NCBI GenBank assembly: GCA_902625535.1
Contig: CACOBT010000001.1
Location: 109,934-173,933 of the forward strand
Source of the DNA: an uncultured beta proteobacterium
Lineage (GTDB): Bacteria; Pseudomonadota; Gammaproteobacteria; Burkholderiales; Burkholderiaceae_A
DNA length: 64,000 nucleotides
Direction of reading: 5' to 3'
The translations under genes and the position numbers were made by a program. Positions within the stretch are counted from its first letter, which is position 1. Each line of letters starts with the position of its first letter. Below the pieces are notes generated by a model, which was not told the origin of the DNA, ran no database searches, and saw nothing but the letters and a program-made list of their open reading frames with translations. This document shows positions 1-9,509 of this stretch, one piece after another.

Positions 1-142
1 GCGTTGTTTTGCCTGCACCGTTAGCCCCAATGACAGCAAGTGAAGAGCGTTCATCTAGTGCCACCGAAAAATTACGTACAGCGACGATTCCTCCGTAACT
101 AAGTTCAAGATTTTCAACCTCAAGGATTTTTTTTCCGTTCAT
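1..142 (-). CDS. livF: Branched-chain amino acid ABC transporter ATP-binding protein LivF (partial)
   Basis: Only the first 47 residues are inside the window; the rest lies beyond base 1. The reading frame begins at an ATG at 142 and shows the Walker A loop GANGAGKTT near residue 39, preceded by the LSYGG stretch typical of LivF. It follows livG on the same strand after a 24-base gap. The family member energises uptake of leucine, isoleucine and valine at the inner face of the cytoplasmic membrane, as a partner of LivG. The call rests on the short N-terminus plus position as the last gene of a liv operon. Confidence 0.85.
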   Translation of the reverse strand, partial: MNGKKILEVENLELSYGGIVAVRNFSVALDERSSLAVIGANGAGKTT

Positions 143-166
143 TCCATGTAACTTATTTAAAAAAAG

Positions 167-949
167 CTAATTGTTTTTGCCTAGATATGCGTCGATGACT
201 GCGCTATCATTCTTAATTTTTTCGGGGGCCCCATGACTTATAATTTTTCCTCTATCCATCACATAAACGCTATCACATAAACTAGTGATTAACTTAACGT
301 CGTGTTCAATCATTAAAATCGAAATTCCGTCGTTTGCAATTTGAGCGATTAAGTTTTTCAAATCATTTTTTTCTGTTGGGTTCATACCAGCGGCCGGCTC
401 ATCTAATGCGAGCAACAATGGTTCAGTCGCTAGTGCTCGTGCGATTTCTAATCTTCTTTGATCACCATAGGGTAAGCTTTCGGATACCTTAAATTTTTTA
501 TTTGACAATCCTACTTTTTTTAATATTTTTAAACAAAATTCTCTCTCCTCTGCCTCTGCTTTAGAAAATTTTTTGTTTCTTAAAATACTTGCGAGGATAC
601 CCAAGGACCAACGATTTGTCCTTACATGTCTACCAACTAAAACATTTTCGAGTACAGACATCTTGTTAAATAGCCGGATATTTTGGAACGTCCTCGCAAC
701 GCCATTCTCAACAACATTGTGAATGTTTACAGGAGAATACTTTTTTTCAAAAAGAAAAAATTCGCCTGAAGTGGGCGGTATAAGTCCAGTGATTAAATTA
801 AAAAGTGTTGTTTTTCCAGCCCCATTGGGACCGATTAATCCTGTGACACTACCTTCATTAACAGTTACAGAAACGTCGTCAACTGCCATCACTCCCCCGA
901 AATATTTTTTCGCGTTTTTGACGAAAAGAATTGTATTCTCACTGGGCAT
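167..949 (-). CDS. livG: Branched-chain amino acid ABC transporter ATP-binding protein LivG
   Basis: This 260-residue ABC ATPase has Walker A GPNGAGKTTLFN near residue 40, a Q-loop at RTFQNIRLF, a signature region written LPYGDQRRLEIARAL rather than LSGGQ (usual for LivG), and Walker B LLALDEPAAGMNP. The LivG-type helical insertion after the Q-loop is present. It hydrolyses ATP to drive the LivHM channel. Its start overlaps the end of livM by 11 bases, indicating translational coupling within livHMGF. Length is normal for the family. No substrate-binding protein (LivJ/K) gene is adjacent in the window, so the ligand is inferred from the permeases. Confidence 0.95.
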   Translation of the reverse strand: MPSENTILFVKNAKKYFGGVMAVDDVSVTVNEGSVTGLIGPNGAGKTTLFNLITGLIPPTSGEFFLFEKKYSPVNIHNVVENGVARTFQNIRLFNKMSVLENVLVGRHVRTNRWSLGILASILRNKKFSKAEAEEREFCLKILKKVGLSNKKFKVSESLPYGDQRRLEIARALATEPLLLALDEPAAGMNPTEKNDLKNLIAQIANDGISILMIEHDVKLITSLCDSVYVMDRGKIISHGAPEKIKNDSAVIDAYLGKNN

Positions 950-2027
950 TATTTAATTTTTTCGGAAACAAACCCATAGGTTTAAATAACATGATAGCGA
1001 CTAATGAAAATCCAAACAGAAGCATTCGTAATGCTTCTGTTGGAATTACTTCGGTTCCTAGCAAAAGTTCTTGGAGTTGTCTCGCAGTCAATCGCAGAAC
1101 CTCGGGAATCGCATATAGAAGAATAGCTCCAATGATCACTCCATATACATTTCCCATTCCTCCCAAAACAACCATTGACACAATAACTATGCTTTCCATT
1201 AAAATAAAGCTCTCGGGCGATATAAAGCCTTGAAAAGAGGCAAACAAAGAGCCTGAGATTCCTCCGAATGATGCTCCTAGGATAAACGCCCATAACTTTA
1301 CCCGAGTGGTGTTGATGCCACAGGCTTTGGCAGCAATTTCATCCTCCCTTACAGCTACCCATGCTCTTCCTAATCGGGAGTACTCCAGGCGGTTACTTAT
1401 TACAATTATTAATATGCTCAGCGTTAAAAATAAATAATAATGAAGCTGGAGCGATGAAAGCTCCAAATTAAAAAAGGTAGTACCATCTGAAAAATCAATT
1501 CCAAAAAGAATTAATGGTGAAATCCCCCCTATGCCTTGAGGTCCGTTTGTCAAATTGATAGGTGTGTTAAGGTTATTTAGAAAGATTCGAATTATTTCAC
1601 CGAACCCTAGAGTGACAATGGCTAAATAATCGCCGCGAAGTCGTAATACGGGGAACCCAAGTAACAAACCAAAAAACCCCGCAAGGACAGCAGCGATGAA
1701 TATCAGTGTCCAACTTGAAAAACTAAAACCATTGGGAAAGGTGTGCTGAAAAAACGTAAGATTTTCTATAAGATGGGGGGAGGAAAGTAACGCGAATAGA
1801 TAGGCTCCGACTGCGTAAAAAGCCACGTAACCTAAATCTAGTAGTCCCGCAAAGCCAATAACAATATTTAATCCAAGTGCCAACATTACGTACAGCAGTG
1901 AAAAAGTAACAATCCTCACCCACGCGTTTCCGATTAATTCCACCATAAACGGCAAAGAAATCAAAAAAATAACTAGGCTGAACAAGAGTATTTTTTCACG
2001 ATTTTTTTTCCTACGCTCGGTCAGCAA
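939..2027 (-). CDS. livM: Branched-chain amino acid ABC transporter permease LivM
   Basis: A 362-residue integral membrane protein with about ten hydrophobic segments. The conserved permease core contains GLNIVIGFAGLLDLGYVAFY near residue 53 and a cytoplasmic coupling loop around GRAWVAVREDEIAAKACGI near residue 228, which docks on the ATPases. This is the EAA-like loop of the LivM/UrtC family. It pairs with LivH to form the inner-membrane channel. It overlaps livH by 17 bases upstream and livG by 11 bases downstream. Length and topology are ordinary. Confidence 0.95.
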   Translation of the reverse strand: MLTERRKKNREKILLFSLVIFLISLPFMVELIGNAWVRIVTFSLLYVMLALGLNIVIGFAGLLDLGYVAFYAVGAYLFALLSSPHLIENLTFFQHTFPNGFSFSSWTLIFIAAVLAGFFGLLLGFPVLRLRGDYLAIVTLGFGEIIRIFLNNLNTPINLTNGPQGIGGISPLILFGIDFSDGTTFFNLELSSLQLHYYLFLTLSILIIVISNRLEYSRLGRAWVAVREDEIAAKACGINTTRVKLWAFILGASFGGISGSLFASFQGFISPESFILMESIVIVSMVVLGGMGNVYGVIIGAILLYAIPEVLRLTARQLQELLLGTEVIPTEALRMLLFGFSLVAIMLFKPMGLFPKKLNNAQ

Positions 2028-2940
2028 TCTTTTCTCCTAAAATTCCGGTTGGTCTAAAAAGAAGCACGATAATCAAGATCACAAATGAGAATATATCCTG
2101 ATAATGACTTCCCAGGATACCATTCGTCAGATCCCCTATGTACCCTGCTCCCAGGCTCTCAATTATGCCGAGAAGTAGACCGCCTAATAAAGCTCCAGCG
2201 ATATTTCCAATGCCTCCCAAAACAGCTGCTGTAAAAGCTTTTAATCCAAGGAGGAAACCCATTGTGAAATGCACAAAATTATAATTTAGTGCAATTAGAA
2301 CCCCTGCAGTTCCAGCCAGTGCGGCCCCAAGCATAAATGTCAGTCTAATTATTCTGTCAACCGAAATTCCCATTAAAGAGGCATCGGAGGGGCTTTCCGA
2401 GACTGCACGCATTGCTCTACCAAGATTTGTCTTGTGAACGAGAAGAAGTAAAAGAGTCATAGAGCTTACGGCCACAACTAGTATAAGAACCTGTTTAGGG
2501 GCTATTATAGCCCCACTAATTTTTATTGTTTCTGTGGATAAAAGGTCTGGAAAAACTTTAGGACTGGCGCCCCAAATTATCATAGCTAAAGTTTGAAGAA
2601 TAATTGAAATACCAATTGCAGTGATCAGTGGCGCAAGCCTGGGAGCGTTCCTTAGGGGCTTGTATGCAACCTTTTCGATAAAAGCTGCCAGCATCGGACA
2701 TAGGCTAGTAGCAAATCCCATTGATATTAACAAAACTAGTGATGCGGGCAATCCGGGGACTATGGTATTTAAGAAAGACACACAAGATAGACCGATCATA
2801 GCACCTATCATGAGGACCTCACCGTGCGCGAAATTTATCAGTTGAAGTATTCCATAAACCATGGTGTATCCAACAGCAACCATAGCGTATACGCTCCCGA
2901 GCACAATTCCATTTATCATTTGTTGAACAAAAATTTCCAT
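2011..2940 (-). CDS. livH: Branched-chain amino acid ABC transporter permease LivH
   Basis: About 309 residues with eight or more membrane segments. The N-terminal part has GSVYAMVAVGYTMVYGILQL and the INFAHGE motif diagnostic of LivH; the coupling loop is GRAMRAVSESPSDASLMGI. I chose the ATG at 2940 (MEIFVQQM) because it aligns with family N-termini; an in-frame TTG at 2955 would add five residues and overlap the ilvD stop. It sits 11 bases behind ilvD, so dihydroxy-acid dehydratase and the transporter are probably co-transcribed. Confidence 0.95.
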   Translation of the reverse strand: MEIFVQQMINGIVLGSVYAMVAVGYTMVYGILQLINFAHGEVLMIGAMIGLSCVSFLNTIVPGLPASLVLLISMGFATSLCPMLAAFIEKVAYKPLRNAPRLAPLITAIGISIILQTLAMIIWGASPKVFPDLLSTETIKISGAIIAPKQVLILVVAVSSMTLLLLLVHKTNLGRAMRAVSESPSDASLMGISVDRIIRLTFMLGAALAGTAGVLIALNYNFVHFTMGFLLGLKAFTAAVLGGIGNIAGALLGGLLLGIIESLGAGYIGDLTNGILGSHYQDIFSFVILIIVLLFRPTGILGEKIADRA

Positions 2941-2951
2941 ATGTTGGAATA

Positions 2952-4628
2952 TCAATCAATAGGCATAGTGTGTGCGCCTTGACTTGCGGGCCTTGCGAGA
3001 CATGCATATTTTGCTAACACACCCACCTGTTGGCTCCTCTCAGGAGGTTTCCAGTTGGTTTTCCTCGTCTTTATTTCTGCGTCCGATAATGCTACGTTAA
3101 TGCTCTTCTGATGAGCATCAATAATAATCCTATCTTCATCGTTAATGAGTGCAATTGTGCCGCCAACGTAGGCTTCTGGACAGATATGGCCAACAACCAT
3201 CCCCCAAGTTCCCCCAGAAAATCTCCCGTCAGTAATGAGAGCAACGCTTTCCCCTAAACCTTGCCCAATTAAAGCAGAGGTGGGTGCTAACATCTCTCTC
3301 ATGCCGGGTCCTCCTTTAGGACCCTCATATCGTATCACGACAACATCTCCCGCCTTTATTCGTCTGTTAATAATAGCCTCCATCGCTTTTTCCTCGGAGT
3401 CAAAAACACGAGCCGGGCCATCAATGAAGGGATTTTTAACTCCGGAAATTTTTGCCACGCATCCATCTAAGGCCAAATTACCTTTTAAAATAGCGAGATG
3501 CCCTTCTTTGTAGAGAGGTTCATTAAAATTCTTAATTACGCGGTCTTCTTTTTCCCTCGTTTCGATATCAATCAACGTTTCGTTAATCGTTTTTCCGGTA
3601 ATCGTCATGCAATCACCATGAATAAGTCCTTCGTCAAATAAAATTTTCATGACACGCGGGATACCTCCCGCTGTGTGCAAGTCTGTCGTTACGTATTTCC
3701 CTGAAGGTTTTAGATCGCAAATAACCGGCACTTTTTTTCTTATGCGTTCAAAGTCGTCGATATCCCATTGGACCTTTGCAGCGTTTGCAATTGCTAAAAA
3801 ATGAAGAACAGCGTTTGTTGAGCCTCCAGTGGCCATGATTACAGAGACCGCGTTTTCGATAGATCGTCGCGTTATAATTTGCTGAGGAAGAATTTTATTC
3901 TCAACAGCTTGCAACAAAACTTTTGACGATTTGAATGCGCTTTGTTCTTTTTCGAAATCTTCATTTGCCATAGTTGAGGAAAAAGGTAGGCTCATCCCCA
4001 TTGCTTCAAAAGCGGAACTCATAGTGTTAGCTGTGAACATCCCTCCACAAGAGCCTGTTCCAGGACAGGCTCTTTTCTCAATTTCTTTGAGCTCTTTCGC
4101 TGAAATCTTCCCAGCAGAGTATTCTCCAACCGCTTCAAAACTTGATACGATCGTTAAATCCTTGTCCTTGTACTTACCGGGTTTGATAGTTCCCCCATAA
4201 ACGTAAATTGCCGGAACATTAACTCTGGCTATTCCCATCATGCCTCCCGGCATATTTTTATCGCACCCCCCGATAACTATCAGGCCGTCAAGCCATTGGG
4301 CATTCGCGCATGTCTCTATGCAGTCAGCAATAACCTCACGGGAAATTAATGAATATTTCATTCCTTGCGTGCCCATGCTTATTCCGTCTGAAACTGTGGG
4401 CGTTCCAAATGATTGGCAGTTCCCCCCGTTAATTTTAATTCCTTTCTCAGCAGCATCTGCTAATTTTTGTAATCCGCTGTTGCATGGGGTGATTGTCGAA
4501 TGGGCATTAGCCAATCCAATCATAGGTTTATCGAAATCTTCGTCCTTGTAACCCATCCCATAGTACATTGATCTATTGGGCGCTTTTTCAGCTCCCTGTG
4601 TCACTTTACTCGACCTAAGGTTTTTCAT
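2952..4628 (-). CDS. ilvD: Dihydroxy-acid dehydratase
   Basis: A 558-residue IlvD/Edd family enzyme that dehydrates 2,3-dihydroxy-3-methylbutanoate and -pentanoate, the penultimate step to valine and isoleucine (and precursor of leucine). Iron-sulfur and active-site motifs are intact: [13 protein letters not shown] near residue 120 and [19 protein letters not shown] near 190, with a C-terminal [15 protein letters not shown] segment. Length is standard. It is the first gene of a minus-strand run ending in livHMGF; the intergenic region to the divergent lgt gene is 87 bases and must hold both promoters. Linking branched-chain synthesis to branched-chain uptake is a sensible but less usual arrangement. 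Confidence 0.97.
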   Translation of the reverse strand: MKNLRSSKVTQGAEKAPNRSMYYGMGYKDEDFDKPMIGLANAHSTITPCNSGLQKLADAAEKGIKINGGNCQSFGTPTVSDGISMGTQGMKYSLISREVIADCIETCANAQWLDGLIVIGGCDKNMPGGMMGIARVNVPAIYVYGGTIKPGKYKDKDLTIVSSFEAVGEYSAGKISAKELKEIEKRACPGTGSCGGMFTANTMSSAFEAMGMSLPFSSTMANEDFEKEQSAFKSSKVLLQAVENKILPQQIITRRSIENAVSVIMATGGSTNAVLHFLAIANAAKVQWDIDDFERIRKKVPVICDLKPSGKYVTTDLHTAGGIPRVMKILFDEGLIHGDCMTITGKTINETLIDIETREKEDRVIKNFNEPLYKEGHLAILKGNLALDGCVAKISGVKNPFIDGPARVFDSEEKAMEAIINRRIKAGDVVVIRYEGPKGGPGMREMLAPTSALIGQGLGESVALITDGRFSGGTWGMVVGHICPEAYVGGTIALINDEDRIIIDAHQKSINVALSDAEIKTRKTNWKPPERSQQVGVLAKYACLARPASQGAHTMPID

Positions 4629-4715
4629 TTTTTTAATTAATATTTTATATTAAAGGTTTAACCCTATATTCTAATATGAACTGGGCAGAGGAGCCAGTTT
4701 GTTTGAGGACACGAA

Positions 4716-5558
4716 ATGGAAATTAATTTTGACCCTGTAGCGTTTTGGTTAGGTCCTATCCCTCTACGTTGGTATGGATTGATGTATGTTTTCGGGTTTT
4801 TATTTTTTTTGATGTTGGGAAGGAAAAAAATTCAGCAATCAAATAAAAAAACCAATTTTACTTTAACTGATCTTGACGATTTAATTCTTTTCGCAGTAGC
4901 CGGGGTTTTTATCGGCGGCAGATTAGGATATGTATTTTTTTACAATCCTGGCTATTTTAGTCAAAATCCGAGTGAAATTTTCTTTGTTTGGCAGGGAGGC
5001 ATGTCGTTCCATGGAGGATTGGTTGGCGTTATTTTTGGTTTGGCTTTGTTCTGTTTTCTTAGAAAAAATTTATTTTTTGAGGGGAGTTTAACGAGACGAT
5101 TTCTCTGTTTAACTGATTTTGTTGCGCCTTTGGTACCTCCGGGGCTATTCTTCGGCAGAATAGGTAATTTCATTAATGGGGAACTACCCGGGAGAGTTAC
5201 TAGTATTGAGCAAGTTCCGTGGGCGATGATATTTCCTCACTCGGGCACCCTTGACTTTAGACATCCAAGCCAGCTGTACCAGGCTTTCGGGGAGGGTGTC
5301 GTGCTTTTTATAATTTTGCTTATTGCAGAAAAAAAGAAAAAAGGATTGGGGACTGTTTCGGCAACCTTTTTAATTTCATATGGGATTATTCGTTTTTTTA
5401 CGGAATTTTTCAGGGAACCGGACCCCTTCATAGGTCTACTGATTTTTGATTTTTCTATGGGACAACTACTTTCATTTCCGTTAGTTGGTTGTGGATTAGT
5501 ATTGCTGTTCCTCTCACTAAACTACAAAAAGATACGGCATCAAAATAGATCATCTTGA
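4716..5558 (+). CDS. lgt: Prolipoprotein diacylglyceryl transferase
   Basis: A 280-residue polytopic inner-membrane enzyme that transfers a diacylglyceryl group from phosphatidylglycerol to the lipobox cysteine of prolipoproteins. Seven hydrophobic segments are visible. The Lgt signature GRIGNFINGELPGR lies near residue 147, and the HGGLVG motif with its catalytic histidine is near 98. It starts with ATG behind a GAGGACAC stretch. Its last 19 bases overlap the 3' end of zapA on the opposite strand. Lipoprotein substrates in this window include BamE, MltD and the truncated protein at the right edge. Confidence 0.97.
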   Translation: MEINFDPVAFWLGPIPLRWYGLMYVFGFLFFLMLGRKKIQQSNKKTNFTLTDLDDLILFAVAGVFIGGRLGYVFFYNPGYFSQNPSEIFFVWQGGMSFHGGLVGVIFGLALFCFLRKNLFFEGSLTRRFLCLTDFVAPLVPPGLFFGRIGNFINGELPGRVTSIEQVPWAMIFPHSGTLDFRHPSQLYQAFGEGVVLFIILLIAEKKKKGLGTVSATFLISYGIIRFFTEFFREPDPFIGLLIFDFSMGQLLSFPLVGCGLVLLFLSLNYKKIRHQNRSS

Positions 5559-5830
5559 GGTGCCAGCGCTTTCTCTATCCTATTAGCTATTTCTGTGATC
5601 CTGTCGCAATTCTCATCCTTATTAGCTCCTCCCACCTTCAGAAAATCTTTGGCGAGCGTTAAAGCGACCATAATCGCTATTTTTTCTGTGCTGTGGAGCT
5701 TTCCCTGCGTTTTAAATGCCTTCATTCGTGAGTCAACTAGCGCAACACAAGCCTTCAATATCTCCTCTTCCTCGTCTGGACAGGAAATTTGATACTTACG
5801 GTCTAGGATTTCAAATTCTAATACTTTCAT
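5540..5830 (-). CDS. zapA: Cell division protein ZapA
   Basis: A 96-residue protein with the ZapA layout: an N-terminal beta segment (EFEILDRKYQISCPDEEEE) then helices containing VALVDSRMKAF and the IMVALTLAKDFL stretch. ZapA cross-links FtsZ protofilaments and supports Z-ring assembly in the cytoplasm. It follows a ZapB-like coiled-coil gene on the same strand, a common betaproteobacterial pairing, both downstream of fur. The 3' end overlaps lgt tail-to-tail. 6S RNA often lies next to zapA in proteobacteria, but there is no room for it here. Confidence 0.9.
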   Translation of the reverse strand: MKVLEFEILDRKYQISCPDEEEEILKACVALVDSRMKAFKTQGKLHSTEKIAIMVALTLAKDFLKVGGANKDENCDRITEIANRIEKALAPQDDLF

Positions 5831-5868
5831 TCAAATATACATATTTTCAGAAAATTAGGTTTTTCTCA

Positions 5869-6063
5869 CTACGCATCAAAGTATTTTTTTTCAATCCTCT
5901 TTAGAGATGTTACAGATAAGTTAATTTTCTTTTGTAAAGTTTCGCATTCATCTAACTTCTCTTTTAGTTGGGAAGCCAGTTTATTGTTAACACTTCTTAG
6001 GTTGCTATTTAACGTTATCAGTTTTGCGACCCTCTCCTCTAGGTAATCAAGTTCTTTTTGCAT
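5869..6063 (-). CDS. ZapB-like coiled-coil protein (TIGR02449-type)
   Basis: This 64-residue, highly charged protein is almost entirely predicted coiled coil, with heptad-spaced leucines from LDYLEERVAKLITLN through to LKRIEKKY. It resembles the small ZapB-like proteins encoded just upstream of zapA in betaproteobacteria, which are thought to act in Z-ring organisation. Eight bases separate it from the fur stop and 38 from zapA, so fur, this gene and zapA may be one transcript. The assignment is by context and coiled-coil character; such low-complexity sequence carries little family signal by itself. Confidence 0.7.
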   Translation of the reverse strand: MQKELDYLEERVAKLITLNSNLRSVNNKLASQLKEKLDECETLQKKINLSVTSLKRIEKKYFDA

Positions 6064-6071
6064 GGTGTTAA

Positions 6072-6509
6072 TTACGTACCGAGTTTACTTTCACATTGCT
6101 GGCAAGAGCCGTACAGAACAAGACTATGATTTTTAAGCGTAAACCCTCTTTTGGAGGCTATTTTTTTTTGTCTACGTTCTATTTCCTCGTCTACAAAACA
6201 CACTACCTCGCCACATTCTATACAAATTAAATGATCATGATGTTTTCCTTCGTTAATTTCGAAAACAGCTTTTCCATCCTCGAAAGTTGACTTAACTAAA
6301 ATACCAGCTTTCTCGAAGTTGGCTAGCGCCCGATAGATTGTCGCCATACCGACGTCAGAGGAGTTTGTTTTGAGCGCTTGATAAACATCCTCGGCTGAAA
6401 GATGTCTCGATTTAGATTCCTCAAATATCGAAAGTATTTTTAATCTAGGACCAGTAACTTTTAATCCCAAATTTCGAATTTCATTTTCAAACGGATATTT
6501 GTGTTCCAT
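6072..6509 (-). CDS. fur: Ferric uptake regulator Fur
   Basis: About 145 residues of the Fur family. The N-terminal winged helix covers LGLKVTGPRLKILSIFEE to DVGMATIYRALANFE; the metal and dimer domain carries HHDHLICIECGEVVCF and a C-terminal CQQC pair, giving the two CxxC structural zinc motifs. Fur represses iron-uptake genes when loaded with Fe(II). The ATG at 6509 (MEHKYPF) matches family starts; a longer frame to 6548 would collide with the bamE start. It is divergent from bamE, the usual fur|bamE arrangement. I did not find a clear Fur box in the 38 bases between them. Confidence 0.95.
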   Translation of the reverse strand: MEHKYPFENEIRNLGLKVTGPRLKILSIFEESKSRHLSAEDVYQALKTNSSDVGMATIYRALANFEKAGILVKSTFEDGKAVFEINEGKHHDHLICIECGEVVCFVDEEIERRQKKIASKRGFTLKNHSLVLYGSCQQCESKLGT

Positions 6510-6547
6510 AGTTATATAATAAAGCATCACCGTTAATAATTTAAACA

Positions 6548-6985
6548 ATGGAAAAACTTTTTTCTCTTAATTTGACCGTAATTTTTCTCTTTTTTTCAAC
6601 ATCTTGCGCGCTTTTTCCTGATAACCCAGATAGAAAACGCACAGAAAAGCAACTTTTTGATAGATTTGCAGAAGGTTTACCGGCAAACTTAAAACCGTAT
6701 AAGGTTGACATAGTTCAGGGAAATTACATAACCAAAAGTATGGTGTCCAATCTATCGAAAGGCCAAACCAGGGTGCAAGTTCAATCCATATTGGGCACCC
6801 CCTTGATTATCGATCCATTTCGAAAAGATAGATGGGATTATATTTTCTTAATAAACCGTGGAGTGGGTACTCGTGAGATACATAGATTTATGGTGGTATT
6901 TGAGGGCGACCGGGTTATCGGTTGGGAAGGAGAGCCTATTGATGAAAAATCGGGAAAGTTTAAAATGCCGACGAGAAAGTTCTAA
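6548..6985 (+). CDS. bamE: Outer membrane assembly lipoprotein BamE
   Basis: A 145-residue lipoprotein of the SmpA/OmlA family. A short hydrophobic signal ends in the lipobox FSTSC, giving cysteine near residue 20. The mature part has the BamE fold signature LSKGQTRVQVQSILGTPLI followed by RWDYIFLI. BamE stabilises the BamA beta-barrel assembly machine on the inner leaflet of the outer membrane. It is divergent from fur and sits 14 bases before dapB, an arrangement seen in Burkholderiales. No strong ribosome-binding site precedes the ATG. Confidence 0.92.
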   Translation: MEKLFSLNLTVIFLFFSTSCALFPDNPDRKRTEKQLFDRFAEGLPANLKPYKVDIVQGNYITKSMVSNLSKGQTRVQVQSILGTPLIIDPFRKDRWDYIFLINRGVGTREIHRFMVVFEGDRVIGWEGEPIDEKSGKFKMPTRKF

Positions 6986-6999
6986 GAAAGTTTAAGAAA

Positions 7000-7815
7000 T
7001 TGGCAACCAATTTGAATAACCTAATTTTATCAGGGGCCTGCGGAAGAATGGGTAGAGAAATCATAAAAGCCCTAATGAAGGATAATAATTTCCATTTGAT
7101 TGGAGCGTTAGAAAATGAAAATTGTGTCGAAATCAATCAAGATGCTGCAAAATTTATGGGTCAAACTACTGGTATTAAAATTTGCACCACCGTTAAAAAG
7201 CTAAGTATCATTGACAATGAAAAAATAGTTTTAATAGATTTCTCTAGCCCGAAAAACACGATTAAACTGCTTGATTTCTGCATTTCCAATTCTATCAGGA
7301 TGGTGATTGGTACGACTGGGTTTTCCGAGAAGCAACTAACCGTTGTCAAGGAAGCATCAAAATCCATTCCGATTTTATGCGCGCCAAATATGAGTTTAGG
7401 TGTTAATAAAGTATTTGCTATTTTAAAAGAAGCAGTGAAGCATTTCGAACACGGTTATGATATTGAAATTTTTGAAGCTCATCACAGGAGTAAGCTGGAT
7501 GCCCCGTCAGGTACCGCTTTAAAGATGGGAGAGATAATTGCCGATTCCTTGAGATTAAATTCTAGGGAATCATTCTGTTTCTCCAGACACGATAGAAATG
7601 TTCCTCGAAAAAAGGGCGAAATAGGTTTTTCAGTAATTAGGGGCGGTAATATTATCGGTGAACATAAAGTTATTTTCGCAGGACACGGAGAAAAGATTGA
7701 GATAACCCACGATTCAAATTCTAGAGAAGGTTATGCTCTAGGGGCCCTAGAGGCAGCGACGTTTTTAATGACAAAAAAAACACCTGGTTTTTTTGGAATG
7801 GAAGATATTATTTGA
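7000..7815 (+). CDS. dapB: 4-hydroxy-tetrahydrodipicolinate reductase
   Basis: A 271-residue reductase in the diaminopimelate/lysine pathway, using NAD(P)H. The Rossmann motif GACGRMGREI lies near residue 12 and the active-site segment HHRSKLDAPSGTALKMG near residue 161. A TTG start at 7000 is forced, because no ATG or GTG precedes the nucleotide-binding motif in frame. An AAGAAAG stretch lies just upstream. It follows bamE by 14 bases and converges on recN with only three bases between the two stop codons, so no free-standing terminator fits there. Confidence 0.95.
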   Translation: MATNLNNLILSGACGRMGREIIKALMKDNNFHLIGALENENCVEINQDAAKFMGQTTGIKICTTVKKLSIIDNEKIVLIDFSSPKNTIKLLDFCISNSIRMVIGTTGFSEKQLTVVKEASKSIPILCAPNMSLGVNKVFAILKEAVKHFEHGYDIEIFEAHHRSKLDAPSGTALKMGEIIADSLRLNSRESFCFSRHDRNVPRKKGEIGFSVIRGGNIIGEHKVIFAGHGEKIEITHDSNSREGYALGALEAATFLMTKKTPGFFGMEDII

Positions 7816-7818
7816 CGT

Positions 7819-9495
7819 CTACTCTTTGGTGTGTGTAGCAAGTAAGGATTCAGCGTGTTGAATAGAAGTTTCTTTGGAAAATTCGTTACCGAGCATACGG
7901 GCGATTTCATCAATTCTATCGTTTGCGTTTAAATACCGTATTTCCGTTATTGGAATACTACCGTTCTCACTCATTTTCCGTATTGAAAAGTGATTGTTCC
8001 CTCTTGCGGCGATTTGGGGGAGATGCGTCACGCAAAATATTTGTTGGTCTTTGCCTAGTTGTTTTAAAACTGTGCCCACGCTATCCGCAGTATTTCCGCC
8101 AATACCTGCATCAATTTCATCGAAAATTATCGTAGGAGTCCTAGATACGTTTGACAGGCTCATCGTGATTGCGAGCATTATCCTAGATAACTCCCCACCC
8201 GAAGCGCTCTGATTAATCTTTTGCTTGTTAGCACCTCTGTACTGAGAAATGGAAAAAAAAATTTCGTCTACTCCATGCGGTCCTGGCATCGTTCGATCAA
8301 CTACCGCGATGTTAAAAATAAAGTTTTCCATCGATAAATTTCTTAACCATTGTGTCACAAGAGAGCTAAACCGTTTTGCCTCAGAAGTCCTTTTTTCTGA
8401 TACCTTTTTCGCAAGCGCAAAATACTCAACTTTAAGTTTACTTACTTCGGTTTCCAGTTCTGTAACATTTGTATCTTTTTCTAACTGGGTGAATTCGTCT
8501 TTTATTCTTTCGTAAAATGCGTAAAGTTGATCCGGTTGTTCTCTAACCTTGTGGGATGTATTCATAACATCATTAAATCTTTGATTTACGTTTGCTGCTC
8601 GCTCTTCATCAACTTCAGCTTCCTTCTCACACCCTCTTAACGCAATTAATGCTTCCTGTATTTCTATCGTTCCCTTCTCGAGAAGCTCACAAACTTCTTT
8701 CATTGAATGATCAATTTCACATGCATTTCTTAATTCCGATGTGATCAATTCGAGTTTTCTAATTATCCCAGTATCGGAGTCGAGTGTGGTCCTAGCTGTT
8801 GAAAAGACTCCCAGTAATTCGGAAATTTGACTTATTTTCTTTTGATCGAGAGAGAGCTTATCCCATTCGTCAACTTGAAGATTAAGATTCTCGAGCTCCT
8901 GGATTTTCCAATGCAGACTGTCTTTTTTTTCATTTAGCTCTTCCTGAGCTTGTTTTAACGAATTCAAATTATTGTTTGATTGCTGCCATTGGGTCCACAA
9001 CACTTTTAAGTTGTCGAGATCGTCATTTTGTTGGGCAAACTCGTCAAGCGTATTCCTCTGATAAGATTGAGACATTAATTTTTGATGCGAATGCTGCCCG
9101 TTTATCTCGACCAACAGGTCTCCTAGCTCTCTCATTTGACTAAGTGCGCAAAGTTGGCCGTTAACCCATGTTCGTGACTTTCCTGCTTTATCTAAAACGC
9201 GTCGCAAAAGTAGTTCGCTAAAATTTTCGTCAAATGAGTGCTTTTTAAACCAATGGTTAATTTTGAATTTCTCACTTTTTGTTGTAATTTCAAATAAAGC
9301 ACTTATCACGGCCTGGTCATGACCTTCCCTTATTTTTAATAGTGTAGCCCGCTTTCCGAGCAAGATAGCAAGTGCGTCAATGATAATTGATTTCCCTGAA
9401 CCAGTTTCTCCAGAGAATATATTGAATCCCGATTCGAACTCCAGAGAAAGATTTTCGACAAAAACAAAGTTTGAAATTTCTAAGTTTCTCAGCAT
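7819..9495 (-). CDS. recN: DNA repair protein RecN
   Basis: An SMC-like ATPase of about 558 residues acting in double-strand break repair. Walker A GETGSGKSIIIDALA lies near residue 30, a long coiled-coil region occupies the middle, and the ABC signature ASGGELSRIMLAI and Walker B TIIFDEIDAGIGG are near the C-terminus. The start is set at the ATG at 9495 (MLRNLEIS), which has a GGTAGAG sequence upstream and lies beyond the nadK stop. An upstream in-frame ATG at 9552 would overlap nadK. nadK-recN adjacency is normal in betaproteobacteria. Confidence 0.95.
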   Translation of the reverse strand: MLRNLEISNFVFVENLSLEFESGFNIFSGETGSGKSIIIDALAILLGKRATLLKIREGHDQAVISALFEITTKSEKFKINHWFKKHSFDENFSELLLRRVLDKAGKSRTWVNGQLCALSQMRELGDLLVEINGQHSHQKLMSQSYQRNTLDEFAQQNDDLDNLKVLWTQWQQSNNNLNSLKQAQEELNEKKDSLHWKIQELENLNLQVDEWDKLSLDQKKISQISELLGVFSTARTTLDSDTGIIRKLELITSELRNACEIDHSMKEVCELLEKGTIEIQEALIALRGCEKEAEVDEERAANVNQRFNDVMNTSHKVREQPDQLYAFYERIKDEFTQLEKDTNVTELETEVSKLKVEYFALAKKVSEKRTSEAKRFSSLVTQWLRNLSMENFIFNIAVVDRTMPGPHGVDEIFFSISQYRGANKQKINQSASGGELSRIMLAITMSLSNVSRTPTIIFDEIDAGIGGNTADSVGTVLKQLGKDQQIFCVTHLPQIAARGNNHFSIRKMSENGSIPITEIRYLNANDRIDEIARMLGNEFSKETSIQHAESLLATHTKE

Positions 9496-9509
9496 AAAAA
9501 CTCTACCAG

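Noticed and set aside
5831..5868. 6S RNA next to zapA
   Set aside because: Only 38 bases separate zapA from the ZapB-like gene and lgt overlaps the other side, so there is no room.
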